A DNA stretch of 64,000 bases from Mycobacterium stomatepiae (GTDB lineage Bacteria; Actinomycetota; Actinomycetes; Mycobacteriales; Mycobacteriaceae): positions 1,488,001 through 1,552,000 of the forward strand of contig NZ_AP022587.1 of assembly GCF_010731715.1 (NCBI RefSeq). The letters are read 5' to 3'. The first letter of the stretch is position 1. Every line of letters starts with the position of its first letter. Under the pieces are notes generated by a model. The model was given only the letters and a program-made list of their open reading frames with translations. It searched no databases and had not been told where the DNA came from. Below are positions 55,010-64,000 of this stretch, one piece after another. Made by a program: the position numbers and the translations under genes.

Positions 55010-55025
55010 GCGGGTGGTGACCCGC
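55010..55025 (-). terminator. Hairpin terminator of the DUF732 gene
   Basis: GCGGGT-GGTG-ACCCGC; on the minus strand it is followed by GGCTTTTGG. It lies 36 bp after the DUF732 stop at 55062. Confidence 0.5.
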
Positions 55026-55061
55026 AGTGCCAAGCCCGCTCTCGGAGCGAGCCCGGCCAGT

Positions 55062-55394
55062 CTACGACTTGGGCGCCTTCTGGGCGTCGATGTCCATGTC
55101 CGGGCAGAACGCCTCGACCGCCGCGAAGGCGATCAGCTTGGTCTGCTGCTGGCTGTAGCCCATGTTCTGAATGCGCTGCAGGGCTTGGTCCGGCGGGAGG
55201 ATGTTGTTGCGCAGCTCATTGCACAGGGTGGTCCCCACATGGACGATCGTTTCGTGGTTGCTGTACTTGATGTTGTTCTGGTCGAGGTAGGAGATGTAGT
55301 CGGGCGTATTCTCCGGATCTGCGTTCGCGACTGCTGGCACTGAACACAGCAGTGCGGAGAAGGCGATGGAAGACGCCGCGAGTGCTGTTTTCAT
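55062..55394 (-). CDS. Secreted DUF732 protein
   Basis: A 110-aa protein: signal peptide (TALAASSIAFSALLCSVPAVANA) then a DUF732 domain with the usual paired Cys (TLCNELR, AFCPDMD) and tandem helices (ALQRIQNMGYSQQQTKLIAFAA). The ATG at 55394 (MKTALAA) is preferred to the upstream codon. Function unknown; common in mycobacteria. Confidence 0.88.
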   Translation of the reverse strand: MKTALAASSIAFSALLCSVPAVANADPENTPDYISYLDQNNIKYSNHETIVHVGTTLCNELRNNILPPDQALQRIQNMGYSQQQTKLIAFAAVEAFCPDMDIDAQKAPKS

Positions 55395-55531
55395 AGGTCG
55401 GAGCATAGGATCACTCCCGAACTTTTACGTGAACGAAAAGCAAACGGCCGCCCCCACGGTGGGCCACAGCAACAATCGGCAACGCTTGTTGCCGCGCCGG
55501 ATCGGCCACGGTGGCTAGAGTTCCCCAGTTA

Positions 55532-56568
55532 ATGGCACGACTGATCGACCTCGCCCCAGCCGCGATCCGGGAAACCGTGAAGAACTTCGCGGCCGGGTTG
55601 CTCTGCGCCGCCGGCGTCCCGGCGTTAGCCCGGCGACGCCACCGGGACATGCTCGCGATCGTGATGTTCCACGGCGTGCAGGACGAGCCGCTGTCACCGG
55701 CATGCTGGCATGTCCTGGACTCGGCGATGTACCGCCGCCAACTCGAATACATCCGCGATCATTTCACCGTCCTTGCCCTCGAGGAGGCGCTGACGCGGCT
55801 CGTCGCGGGGACGCTGCCGCCCCGCGCGCGCTGGCGATCACCTTCGACGACGGCACCCGCAACCTGGCCACGCACGCGGTCCCGGTGTTGCGCGAGCTCG
55901 GGCTCCCCGCGGCGGTGTTCCTGGCGACCGGCCCGATGGGCAGCGCCGAAACCCTTTGGCCCGACCGGCTTTGGCTCGCGATCGCACACACCACGGCGAG
56001 CGAGGTCGATCTGGGCGCGCTGGGACTGGGCACGCGTTCGCTCGACGGGACCGCCCACCGCGGCAAGGTCTACTCGACCGCGGTGCAACGGCTCAAGGAC
56101 CTGCCCGACGCGCAACGGATCGCGGTGCTGGACGAGATTTTCGCCGCACTGGGCTTCGGCGATGACGGCGACGGGGGCCCGTTCCGGATGCTGTCCTGGG
56201 ACGAAGCGCGGCAGATGGCCGGCGACGGTCTGGTGACGCTGTATCCGCATTCGGTGACCCACCCGATCCTGGCCCGCTGCGGCGACGACAAGCTGGAGCG
56301 CGAGATCGCGGATTCCTGCGCGGCTCTCGAACGCGAGACTGGCCGAATACCAACGGTTTTCGCTTATCCGAATGGCAGGCCGCAGGATTTCGACACCCGG
56401 GCGCGCGACATGCTGCGTGGCCGCGGCGTGCGGTGGGCGCTGTCGACTGCGCCGGGATTCGCCGACCGTCGCAGCGATCCGATGGCGCTGCCGCGGCTGG
56501 CGGTCGGCAGCAACTCGTCCTTCGACTACTTCCGGCTCATGGTGTCCGGCGGGCTGCCCCGGCGCTAA
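55532..56568 (+). pseudogene. Polysaccharide deacetylase-like protein, frameshifted
   Basis: The first frame (AIVMFHGVQDEPLSPACWHV, RRQLEYIRDHFTVLALEEAL, GTLPPRA) shifts in the alternating CG run at 55825-55833. Two bases fewer gives LPPRALAITFDDGTRNLATH. The rest holds the NodB-like motifs TFDDG, HSVTHPIL and AYPNG. This would be a membrane or cytosolic NodB-fold deacetylase of ~345 aa without a signal peptide, placed with glycosyltransferases, suggesting surface-glycan modification. Slippage in a GC repeat or a sequencing error are both possible. Confidence 0.82.
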
Positions 56569-56575
56569 CGCCACG

Positions 56576-57633
56576 TCAACGTCGCCGCGCTGCGGCGGCA
56601 AGCCACACGTCGTGCATCCCTTCGCGCCAGCGGTCGATGGCGAATTCGCGCGCACGCGCGTAGGCCGCCGCGGCGAGCCGATTGCGCAGCCCGGCATCGA
56701 CGACGAGCGACTGCAGCACCTCGGCGAGCTGGGCCGCGTCGCCGGGCCTGACCAACACACCGTTGACACCGTCGTTGACCACCTCCGGTATCGCCCCCAC
56801 CGCGGTGGTCACCGGGACCACGCCGTTGGCCATCGCCTCCAGCACCGCCATCGGGAGGCCCTCGCTGTAGCTGGGCAACAGAAAGATCGCCGACTCCGCC
56901 AACAGCCGGTCCCTGTCGTCCGGCCCGACCCAGCCAACGACGTCGATGGTGTCCTCCAGCGCGTTGGAGCGGACGAACTGCCGCACCTTGTCCACTTCCC
57001 CGTCGCCGGCCAGCGTGACCCGCACCCTGCCGCGAATCTTGTTGGGCAGCATATTGATCGCCCGGACCAGGTCGTAACTGCCCTTGTTGCTACCCAGCCT
57101 GCCCAGCGACACCACCCGCAGCGGCTCCTCGGTGTGCGGCGACGGGACGGTGGCGGGCATGACCACCGGGTTGTAGAGGACACGGATGTTGGCCTCGTTG
57201 AAACCGAGGCTCGAACGGAATCCCTCGAAGTGGGCGCGACCGAGCACCACCGAGAAGTCGGCACGCAGCGCCGCGCGTACGGCCCTGCGCTGCAGCCACG
57301 ACAGATCGTCCAGCCACGCGAAGAAGTGGGAGCTGTGGCAGTGAACGATCGTCGGGATGCGGCGATGCCGCGCAACGAATAATGCACGTGCAGCACCTCG
57401 ACGGAGCCGAACAACAGCAGCACCGACGCCCTCAGCATGCCCGAGATGCCCGTCCACAGCTGCGCGGCCAGCGAGTCGTCGACGTAGGTGGTGACCAGGC
57501 GCAGTCGGAATCGCGAATCGGCGTCCTCGATCAGCAAGCGCATCATCGTCGCCATGCCGCCGCGGCTGTTGGGTCCCGCCGGCGCGTTCCCGATCGTCAG
57601 CACCCGGATCGGACGGCTGACCGCGTCCGTCAC
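56576..57633 (-). pseudogene. Glycosyltransferase family 4, disrupted
   Basis: The N-terminal frame from ATG 57633 (RPIRVLTIGNAPAGPNSRGG, EVLHVHYSLRG) and the C-terminal frame (RRIPTIVHCHSSHFFAWLDD, SLGRLGSNKGSYDLVRAI, LPSYSEGLPMAVLEAMANG with the E-x7-E motif) meet near 57370-57385. Relatives have an extra 10-20 residues between the two segments (SxVRKxxxxxxA...RVPTVVH), so a small deletion plus frameshift is likelier than a single indel. GT-B retaining transferase; acceptor unknown. Confidence 0.78.
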
Positions 57634-57689
57634 TCGTGTGCCTTACATCCCAGCATCGTGCACCAGAGTTCTCACCACTCAAGCTAGCT

Positions 57690-58373
57690 TCACCACAGGA
57701 CGCTGCGGAACAACAGCGCGTCCGCCACGAGTCCGACACCGACGACCAGAAATAGTATTCGAACCGAGATCGGACCGTAGCGGGTAAGCCCGCGCACGAT
57801 GCCACGCTGGATCCGGACCGCTCGTTTGGTCTTTCGAGTGGCCAGGAACAGAATCAACAGCGACGGCGTGAGCGCCGCCGCCCAATAGACGTAGATCAGC
57901 AGCGGCCAGGCGGGCGGTCGCGGATGCAGCGCGGCGAGCATCGCCAAGCCCGTGATGTAGGGAATCGACGTCGGCGCCTGCCCGATGCCGACCGCGGCGC
58001 CCAGAATTCCGAGCAGCCAGGGGCGTTGGCGCATTGCCGCCAGCGCCCAGCCCGGAGCTGACGTCTGCGCCGTCAACGGAAAGTAGGCCAAGCACATCAG
58101 CACCACACCGAGCAACAGTTGGCACCAAAACCGAAGCGCCGGAGTGATTCTGAAGTCGACGGCGTGCGTCAAGAAGCCAAGTCCGAGTACCGTGCAGACG
58201 CCGAATGTGGTGGTGACCGCGAACAATCCGGCGATGAAACTCAAGCCGCCCGGGACCGGCGATCGGCGGTCGAGGCGGCTGGCGTAGACGACGGCTGAGA
58301 CAACGCCCACGTTCAGGACATTCAGCGAGTCGAGGAAGGCCAGACCGGCAAGCGCCAGCAAAAGAGCTTCCAT
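57690..58373 (-). CDS. GAP/Sap-family membrane protein (lipid addressing)
   Basis: A 227-aa membrane protein with six helices, beginning LLALAGLAFLDSLNVLNVGV and containing GAAVGIGQAPTSIPYITGLAML. Members of this family (GPL- and sulfolipid-addressing proteins) assist export of surface lipids in mycobacteria. Neighbouring glycosyltransferases fit a glycolipid pathway. Divergent from the transferase at 58536. Confidence 0.82.
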   Translation of the reverse strand: MEALLLALAGLAFLDSLNVLNVGVVSAVVYASRLDRRSPVPGGLSFIAGLFAVTTTFGVCTVLGLGFLTHAVDFRITPALRFWCQLLLGVVLMCLAYFPLTAQTSAPGWALAAMRQRPWLLGILGAAVGIGQAPTSIPYITGLAMLAALHPRPPAWPLLIYVYWAAALTPSLLILFLATRKTKRAVRIQRGIVRGLTRYGPISVRILFLVVGVGLVADALLFRSVLW

Positions 58374-58535
58374 GATCGCACCGAAGTTACTGCATCCGAT
58401 CCTGGACTGCCCTCACGTGCGTAACCAAACGGTCGTTCGCCCGAGAAAATAAGAGAACGCGAAGGACGCTGTGGCGCGGGTCGCCGTGCGGCTTGCGCCC
58501 CACCGGGACGAACCGGCAAGGTCGTACGTCGACGT

Positions 58536-59726
58536 GTGGGAAACTCCGCGAGTGAGGTTCTCCCCTTGAAATTTGCGCTCGCAGGCTACGGCAGCCGCGG
58601 CGACATCGAGCCCTTCGCGGCCGTCGGCAGGGAGCTGCTGCGTCGAGGTCACGATGTGTCCATGGCGGTCACGCCGAACATGATCGGCTTCGTGGAGTCG
58701 GCGGGGCTCGCGGCGGGCGCGTTTGGGCCGGATCCGCCGCAGAACAAGGACTTCTCGCACACGACGCTGCAGAACCCGATCCTGATGATGTCCGCGTTCA
58801 CCGATCAGATCCGGGCGGCGTGGGTGCAGTGGGGCACGTCGTTGCTGACGCTCGCTGACGGCGCCGACCTGGTGCTGACCGGCAAGAGCGAGCAGGGACT
58901 GGCCGCCAATGTGGCCCAGCACTACGGCATTGCGCAGGCCGCGCTGCACTTCTTCCCGGACGGCGCGACGAGCCCGAATGACATGTTGGCGCGCCTTGCC
59001 GCCGAGGCCGAGGAGACTCAGCGCGGCGACCTGGGTTTGGCGGAGATTCCCGAATCCGCGCCGCTGGAGATCCAGGCCTACGACAAGCTCTGCTTTCCCG
59101 GCCTGGACGCGCAATGGGCCGAACAAGGTCTGCGCCGGCCCTTCGTCGGCGCGCTGACGCTAGAGCTGCCCGCGGATGCCGACACCGAGGCCCTGTCGTG
59201 GATCGACGCCGGCACGCCGCCGATCTACTTCGGCTTCGGCAGCGGCGTGCGGGTCACCTCGACCGACACCGTCGCGGTGATCGCCGAGGCCTGCAGGCAG
59301 CTGGGCGAGCGAGCGCTGATCTGCAGTGGTCCCAACGACTTCACCGCCGTTCCGCCGTTGGACCACGTCAAAGTGGTCGGCGAGGTGAACCACGCGACCG
59401 TCTTTCCAGCGTGCCGCGCGGTCGTCCATCACGGCGGCGCCGGCACCACGGCCGCGGGTCTGCGGGCCGGAGTCCCGGCGCTCGTCCTACCGCTCGGGGT
59501 CGACGATCAACAGGTGTGGGCGGCGACCGTGCAACGGTTGAAAGTCGGTGCAGGCCAAGAGTTTCGGGCGACAACCCTGGATTCTTTGGTGGCGGAGCTG
59601 CGCTGCATCCTTGCTCCGGAATACGCCACCCGGGCCCGCGCGATCGCCGCCTTGATGACCACGCCCGCCGAGAGCGTCACCCGGGCCGCCGATCTGCTGG
59701 AAGAGGCCGCCCGCGCGGGACGCTAG
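58536..59726 (+). CDS. Glycosyltransferase, GT1/UGT type
   Basis: A 396-aa GT-B enzyme like those adding rhamnose or other deoxysugars in mycobacterial glycolipids. FALAGYGSRGDIEPFAAVGREL forms the N-terminal loop and VVHHGGAGTTAAGLRAGVP the donor-binding signature. A later TTG start (58566) would give the usual MKFALAxYG opening; the GTG at 58536 is a conservative choice. Intact, unlike the GT4 gene next door. Confidence 0.88.
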   Translation: MGNSASEVLPLKFALAGYGSRGDIEPFAAVGRELLRRGHDVSMAVTPNMIGFVESAGLAAGAFGPDPPQNKDFSHTTLQNPILMMSAFTDQIRAAWVQWGTSLLTLADGADLVLTGKSEQGLAANVAQHYGIAQAALHFFPDGATSPNDMLARLAAEAEETQRGDLGLAEIPESAPLEIQAYDKLCFPGLDAQWAEQGLRRPFVGALTLELPADADTEALSWIDAGTPPIYFGFGSGVRVTSTDTVAVIAEACRQLGERALICSGPNDFTAVPPLDHVKVVGEVNHATVFPACRAVVHHGGAGTTAAGLRAGVPALVLPLGVDDQQVWAATVQRLKVGAGQEFRATTLDSLVAELRCILAPEYATRARAIAALMTTPAESVTRAADLLEEAARAGR

Positions 59727-59759
59727 CGTCATATCAGCCGCGGCTGTATAGTTCTGCGA

Positions 59760-60113
59760 ATGCTGACCTGTGAGGCGCGGGAATCCGCGCTGGCCCGGCT
59801 GGGACGGGCGCTGGCGGACCCGACGCGGTGCCGCATCCTGGTGGCGCTGCTCGACGGCGTGCGCTACCCCGGTGAATTGGCGGCCCAGCTGGGCCTGACC
59901 CGATCGAACGTCTCCAATCACTTGGCATGCCTGCGCGGTTGCGGCTTGGTGGTGGCCGCCTAAGAGGGACGACAGGTCCGCTACGCGTTGGCCGACCCGC
60001 ACCTTGCCCGCGCACTGAGCGAGCTGGTCCAGGTGGTGCTCGCCGTCGACACCGATCAGCCGTGCCTCGACGAGCCCGCCGCCACCAAGAGCAAGACGGG
60101 CGTTACGCGATGA
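59760..60113 (+). pseudogene. cmtR: CmtR-type ArsR/SmtB metal sensor with premature TAA
   Basis: The frame matches Mtb CmtR closely: MLTCEARESALARLGRALAD, RSNVSNHLACLRGCGLVVA. Both Cys of the LACLRGC metal site (C57, C61 in CmtR) are present. TAA at 59961-59963 follows GLVVAA, where CmtR has Tyr, then the same frame continues GRQVRYALADPHLARAL to DQPCLDE (the third Cys ligand) and TGA at 60113. TAC to TAA explains it. The product would lack the winged-beta hairpin and third Cys, so Cd/Pb-responsive repression is probably lost. It overlaps the transporter start. Confidence 0.9.
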
Positions 60114-60816
60114 ACGACAAGGATGCCCCGAGCCCGGTCGGCCCGATGTTGCCGCTCTCGGTGTCTGCGCCGGACTGCCGCAACGACGGGTGCTGCGGCA
60201 CCGAGACCACGAATCTCGTTGAACCGCACCGTCGTACCGTTTTGCAACGACGGGTGCGGCTGCTCGTCTCGGCGACGATCACCTACAACATCATCGAGGC
60301 CGTCGTCGCACTCTCGGCCGGCGCGGTGGCGTCGTCGGCTGCGTTGATCGGGTTCGGGCTGGACTCGGTGATCGAGGTCTCCTCGGCCGCCGCGGTGTAC
60401 TGGCAGTTCTCCGGGAGCGACCCCGAGGCCCGCGAACGCGCCGCGCTGCGGGTCATCGCCCTGTCGTTTTCGCGTTGGCGGGCTACGTGACGGTCGAATC
60501 TATTCGTTCCCTGGCCGGCGGGGAGACCGCCGGAACCTCCACCGCCGGAATCATTTTGGCGGCCGTGTCGCTGGTGGTGATGCCACTGCTGTCCTACGCC
60601 CAGCGCCGCGCCGGCCGCGAGCTGGGTTCGGCCAGCGCCGTGGCCGACTCCAACCAGACCCTACTGTGCACCTACCTGTCCGGTGTGTTGCTGGTGGGGC
60701 TGCTGCTGAACTACCTGCTCGGCTGGGCGTGGGCGGATCCGGTGGTGGCATTGGTGATCGCCGCCGTGGCGGTCCGGGAGGGCCGCACCGCCTGGCGGGG
60801 TGAGCACTGCTGTTGA
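60110..60816 (+). pseudogene. CDF-type cation efflux protein, frameshifted
   Basis: ATG at 60110 overlaps the cmtR stop (ATGA). The N-terminus is Cys-rich (DCRNDGCCGTE), then membrane helices (ATITYNIIEAVVALSAG, GLDSVIEVSSAAAVYW). In the T-run at 60467-60470 a base seems lost: one more T gives LSFFALAGYVTVESIRSLAG and joins the second frame to 60816. CDF proteins export Zn/Cd/Co by proton exchange. Partnership with cmtR differs from Mtb, where cmtR serves a P-type ATPase. Homopolymer location leaves sequencing error open. Confidence 0.85.
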
Positions 60817-60819
60817 GGT

Positions 60820-60846
60820 GAATTGTGCCGCATCGCGGCACAATTC
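60820..60846. terminator. Perfect 12-bp hairpin between convergent genes
   Basis: GAATTGTGCCGC-ATC-GCGGCACAATTC. It lies 3 bp after the CDF stop and 6 bp before the convergent lipoprotein stop, so it probably terminates both. The 3-nt loop and perfect stem are unusually tight; AATT at the base can serve as a weak U-tract in both directions. Confidence 0.65.
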
Positions 60847-60852
60847 AGCGGT

Positions 60853-61496
60853 CTAGCCGGGCTGCCCGGCCTTGATGGCCGCGTCCTGCTTGCGCGCCAC
60901 GTCGAGGGCGATCTCCGGCGGCACCGGGTCGCTCGGTGCGCCCTCGAACTCGATCAGGGCGACGATCTTGCCCTCACCGAAGATCACCGACGTCTTCGCC
61001 TTGCTGCCGTCGGCCGAGGGCCCCGAGACGATCGTGCCGCCGACGCCCACGTCGGCGGGCGCCTGTGTTCCGCCCTTGATCGCGCCGTTCTGCGGGTCGG
61101 TGTAGGACTTGGTGAGCGAGTCACGGTCCTTGTCGGCCGCGGCGGGGTCGGGGTACACCAGCAGCGAGTCGATGATGCTGCGCGAGCCGGCCTGGTTGGT
61201 GTACACACCCTCGATGCCCGGCGCCGGGTCGGTCAGCTGCCGCGTCTTGGGCGGGTTGAAGCTATCGCCGGGCACCAGATGTCAGTGGCCTTGATCAGCA
61301 GGCCGCTGTAGTCCGTGGGCTGCGCGCTGGTCGACGTCGGTGCGGCCGACGAGGACGCCGCCGACGAACTCGATGTCGACGATTTCGATGACGACGACGG
61401 GCTGGACGACTTGTCGCCACCACATCCCGTGACCGCCACGCCGACCACCAGAGTGGTTGCCGCCAGACCGGCTGCCGCCACCGATACCTTCATCAC
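60853..61496 (-). pseudogene. LpqN-like lipoprotein, frameshifted
   Basis: The signal peptide with lipobox (VAVTGCGG) is followed by a Ser-rich linker and YSGLLIKATDI. The frame then shifts near 61276-61282: one more C gives DILVPGDSFNPPKTRQLTDP and joins GIEGVYTNQAGSRSIIDSLLVY to the end. The mature domain resembles the mycobacterial LpqN/LpqT family of periplasmic lipoproteins. About 214 aa if repaired. The lesion is a CC to C change. Confidence 0.8.
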
Positions 61497-61687
61497 GATT
61501 GGCTCCCTTGAGTGTCGTCCCGATTTGCTAGCTTCTCGCGCAACATAGCGGATCTCGGGCGAACTGGAAATGAATCACCCTAAATAATCTCCCGATTAAC
61601 AAACCACACCGCGGCGCCGAACGCTACCGCCAAGGCGTCGGTCGCATTGCCGGGATCCGAACGGCGGCCGACGGCGCACGGGGCCGC

Positions 61688-62614
61688 TCAGCCCCGGCCG
61701 AACCGTTCGCGCATTTGCGGATCGTTCTCCCACCACAGCCCGGAGGGGGCAGCCCGTTCGCTCTCGACGGCGTCCGTGCGATCCAGTTCGGCATCGACCT
61801 CGACGGCGTGCGCCCGTTCATCGCGTGACAACGCGCGCATCAACAGCAGCACAAACGGCAGCCCGACCACGTCGCCGAGAATCCACAGCACGCCCGCGCC
61901 GATGGTCTGGTCGAGCCGCTGATCGGGACCCCACGTGCGGTGCAACGCCGCGTAATACGCCTCGGCGATCAACGAGCCCTGCCAGATGACCAGTCCCAGC
62001 AGTCCGTCGCCCAGGGTCTCGGCGACCGAGATCAGCAACGAGATCAGCTGGGGATACCTGCGGGGCACGGGATCTGATTGCAGCCGGGCGTAGAAGTAGC
62101 CAAACCCTATGACTACCAACCCTATTCGGGCAGGTGCGCCGACCCATTCGGATTCCAGGGCCGCCGGGTACCAGGGCGTCAGGTAGAGCAGCCACGGCGT
62201 GGCCAGCATCGCCAGCGATGTCGTCAGCGGGTGTACCAGCATCCGGGCCCAGCGGGTGCCCAGCAGCCGGTCGATGCCCTCACGGCCGACCGCGTCGCCC
62301 AGGACGGTGATCGGCTTGCCCTGCGCGAGGAAGAACGGCACCACATACAGCAGCAGCAACACCTGCAGCGCGCGCATCCAGAACAGCACGTAGGCGTAAC
62401 TGCCGACCGCGCTGACGGTGGCCACGGCCCAGAACGCGATGCCGACGCCGAAGCATCCGGCCTGCGCCGCCCCGACCGTCCGGGCGCCGCGGGCGTTGCG
62501 GTAGCACCACGCGTACGCGGCCGCGGCCAGCACGATCACCGCCGCGGAGATGGGATCCAGATGTGCGGTCGCAACCAAGGCGCCCCATGTCAGCGGAGCC
62601 GGATCGGTGGGCAT
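61688..62614 (-). CDS. CtaG-like cytochrome c oxidase assembly membrane protein
   Basis: About 308 aa with seven or more helices. It matches the caa3-type CtaG family: CYRNARGARTVG, LLLLYVVPFFLAQGKPI, IDRLLGTRWARMLVHPLTTS, HRTWGPDQRLDQTIGAGVLWILGD. The family delivers copper to oxidase subunits. The frame is open to 62701 but ATG 62614 (MPTDPAPL) is the natural start. A charged C-terminal tail ends in GLWWENDPQMRERFG. Confidence 0.87.
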   Translation of the reverse strand: MPTDPAPLTWGALVATAHLDPISAAVIVLAAAAYAWCYRNARGARTVGAAQAGCFGVGIAFWAVATVSAVGSYAYVLFWMRALQVLLLLYVVPFFLAQGKPITVLGDAVGREGIDRLLGTRWARMLVHPLTTSLAMLATPWLLYLTPWYPAALESEWVGAPARIGLVVIGFGYFYARLQSDPVPRRYPQLISLLISVAETLGDGLLGLVIWQGSLIAEAYYAALHRTWGPDQRLDQTIGAGVLWILGDVVGLPFVLLLMRALSRDERAHAVEVDAELDRTDAVESERAAPSGLWWENDPQMRERFGRG

Positions 62615-62637
62615 GGCCCCCAGCGTATTGCCGCCGC

Positions 62638-63015
62638 CTAGTTGCCGACCGCGCCCTCGGGCTTGGGGCCCCGGCCCTCGCCGGTCAGGTAGTGGGGGCA
62701 ATACGCGCCGGCCGCGATCGCCGTGAACTTCGCCGCACCATTATCGGCGAATCCGGGATTGTGCAGCTGCAGGTTGTTGACGATCTCTTGGTCCGAATGT
62801 CCCGCGTCGACGAGCTCACACACCGTCTTGCCGGCCGATATCGCGGCGGCCGGGTCCTGGAAGGTGAGCCCCGCGTCCTTGAGCTCCTTGAGGAAGGCGG
62901 CGTCGGCGGCCGGATCCGGCGCCGGACTGGGGCTCGGGCTGGGATCGGCGTGGGCGGGCACAGCCAGGGCAATCGTGGTGGCGACGCTGAGCAGCGTCAG
63001 GAGGCGCCTCATCAC
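62638..63015 (-). CDS. Secreted DUF732 protein
   Basis: A 125-aa protein with a signal peptide (LLTLLSVATTIALAVPAHA), a Ser-Pro linker and DUF732 helices carrying the paired Cys (KTVCELV, AYCPHYL). It shares strong similarity with the protein at 63715. 23 bp upstream of the CtaG-like gene on the same strand. Confidence 0.88.
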   Translation of the reverse strand: MMRRLLTLLSVATTIALAVPAHADPSPSPSPAPDPAADAAFLKELKDAGLTFQDPAAAISAGKTVCELVDAGHSDQEIVNNLQLHNPGFADNGAAKFTAIAAGAYCPHYLTGEGRGPKPEGAVGN

Positions 63016-63032
63016 TCCACAATCCCAGAGAT

Positions 63033-63707
63033 GTGTCGACGATGCATCCGCCGAGTCGGGCGGGCGAGCGGAGTTCAGATGGTGTTGGCTTGGACGACGT
63101 GGCTGCCATCTTGATTGTTCTCGATGTCTTTGTCGGCATCATCGCCGTGGTCGGATTGATTTTTACCTGGAATCGGCTGCGGGCACGACGCAGAAGGTCG
63201 GGCGCCAAGGGTGTCGTCCTGGTTGTCGATCGACTCACCCCGCGCCGAAGGAATATGGCTCGCCTGCAGGTGAGCCTGCGGATGATCGGGCCGACCGTGC
63301 GCTACGAGGTGGGACTCGATCTCGAAGTGGACGGCAATCCGTTCGAGGTGTCGACACCCAAACCCGAGATACGTCCGTCGATGGGCTGCGAGGACGATGA
63401 AATGTCCTGGGGCTTCGAGATTTCCGAAGACGAACTGGACAACGTCTGGGTGATCGCGTCCTGGATGGCCGCCGAGAACGCCGACCTGCGGATGGCCGCG
63501 ATCGCGTCGAATCTGAGCACGGAGCAAACCTACGAGTGGCGCTGGGCGGCTGACTGGCGCATCTCGGGTGCGGGCCATTGGCGAAAACGACGACACCCGA
63601 CGACTCCCCCACGCACCGTGGCGGGAATGGGGCCCCTGGAACTGGGCCGGGCGCCGGGCCGGGGGCGGGCGGCGCGACCCGTGGCCGACGCCCCAGAACA
63701 GCAGTAG
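63033..63707 (+). CDS. Membrane-anchored hypothetical protein
   Basis: About 224 aa. One N-terminal helix (VAAILIVLDVFVGIIAVVGLIFTW) followed by a basic stop-transfer (RLRARRRRSG), then a cytoplasmic beta-rich domain and a disordered Pro/Gly tail. No family recognised. It lies divergent from the DUF732 gene at 63015. Confidence 0.65.
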   Translation: MSTMHPPSRAGERSSDGVGLDDVAAILIVLDVFVGIIAVVGLIFTWNRLRARRRRSGAKGVVLVVDRLTPRRRNMARLQVSLRMIGPTVRYEVGLDLEVDGNPFEVSTPKPEIRPSMGCEDDEMSWGFEISEDELDNVWVIASWMAAENADLRMAAIASNLSTEQTYEWRWAADWRISGAGHWRKRRHPTTPPRTVAGMGPLELGRAPGRGRAARPVADAPEQQ

Positions 63708-63714
63708 CGCGGCG

Positions 63715-64000
63715 TTATTGGGGGCCGTTGGTAGCGGTGGTGTGCGGCAGCGCACCGGGGCAATAGGCGGTGGCCGCGATCGCCGCAAACTTCGCGGCGT
63801 TCTCTTCGCGGAGTCCGGGATTGCGGTCTTCGACGGTTTTGACGACGTCCACCATCTGCGTGCCCTGGCCGACCGCCTGACACACCCACTTACCCGCCGC
63901 GATCGCCCGGCCCGGGTCGGGGAAGGTGACGCCGGACGCCTGCAGCGCGGCAAGGAACTGGTCGTCCATGGGATCGGCGCACGCGGGGGCAGCCGTGCAG
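63715..64000 (-). CDS. Secreted DUF732 protein (5' end outside window)
   Basis: The frame is open through the window end: CTAAPACADP before MDDQFLAALQASGVTFPDPG looks like the end of a signal peptide, so the ATG at 63969 is internal. Paired Cys in KWVCQAVG and AYCPGAL. A tandem paralogue of 62638-63015. Confidence 0.85.
   Translation of the reverse strand, partial: CTAAPACADPMDDQFLAALQASGVTFPDPGRAIAAGKWVCQAVGQGTQMVDVVKTVEDRNPGLREENAAKFAAIAATAYCPGALPHTTATNGPQ

Overview
The window is high-GC actinobacterial chromosome, almost certainly from a Mycobacterium. The marker genes are an MmpS/MmpL pair, a PknD-like kinase with an NHL-repeat propeller, three secreted DUF732 proteins, an EthR-like TetR regulator, a CmtR-type metal sensor, a GAP-type lipid-addressing membrane protein and an LpqN-like lipoprotein. 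I cannot name the species.

Layout. 1-6.4 kb: an EthR-like regulator (partial), the protocatechuate genes pcaHGB, and the remains of an aromatic-ring dioxygenase operon (alpha and beta subunits fused by a deletion) followed by an intact dihydrodiol-dehydrogenase-like SDR, a class II aldolase and a Tat-exported deacetylase. 6.4-22.5 kb: metabolic and regulatory genes (IclR, broken permease, broken acyl-CoA synthetase, SGNH hydrolase, DedA, TetR, STAS, broken carboxylate-amine ligase, TSUP, small catalase, SDR/LysR, deleted flavin monooxygenase, FadD, a RidA-metallo-beta-lactamase fusion). 22.5-26.5 kb: TetR-MmpL-MmpS. 26.75-27.27 kb: four tRNA genes. 27.24-44.93 kb: a 17.7-kb integrative element. 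45-64 kb: core-type genes, including a broken amidohydrolase, a WXG100-like/alpha-beta hydrolase/lipoprotein trio, the PknD-like kinase, a cell-surface glycan/lipid cluster, a broken cmtR-CDF metal operon, and a CtaG-like protein.

The element is the most interesting part. It sits in the 3' end of tRNA-Val(GAC) between 36-bp direct repeats with one mismatch. It carries a tyrosine integrase, paired arm-type sites at both ends, small HTH/excisionase-like proteins, a RepA-like RecA-fold ATPase, and a serine resolvase beside dyads that look like a res site. Its cargo looks like antiphage defence: a 1244-aa protein joining an Mrr-like PD-(D/E)XK domain to a NACHT NTPase; an Abi-like HEPN protein; and a very large single-chain restriction-helicase (PD-(D/E)XK, SF2 helicase, fourteen helicase-associated repeats). 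The last two are disrupted, one by a C-run frameshift and the other by a single in-frame TAA inside repeat 10.

Broken genes are unusually common: about a dozen loci carry frameshifts, in-frame stops or internal deletions. Some lesions lie in homopolymers and could be sequencing errors. Others (the deletion in the dioxygenase, the roughly 100-codon loss in the flavin monooxygenase) cannot be base-calling errors, so real decay is likely for at least part of the set.
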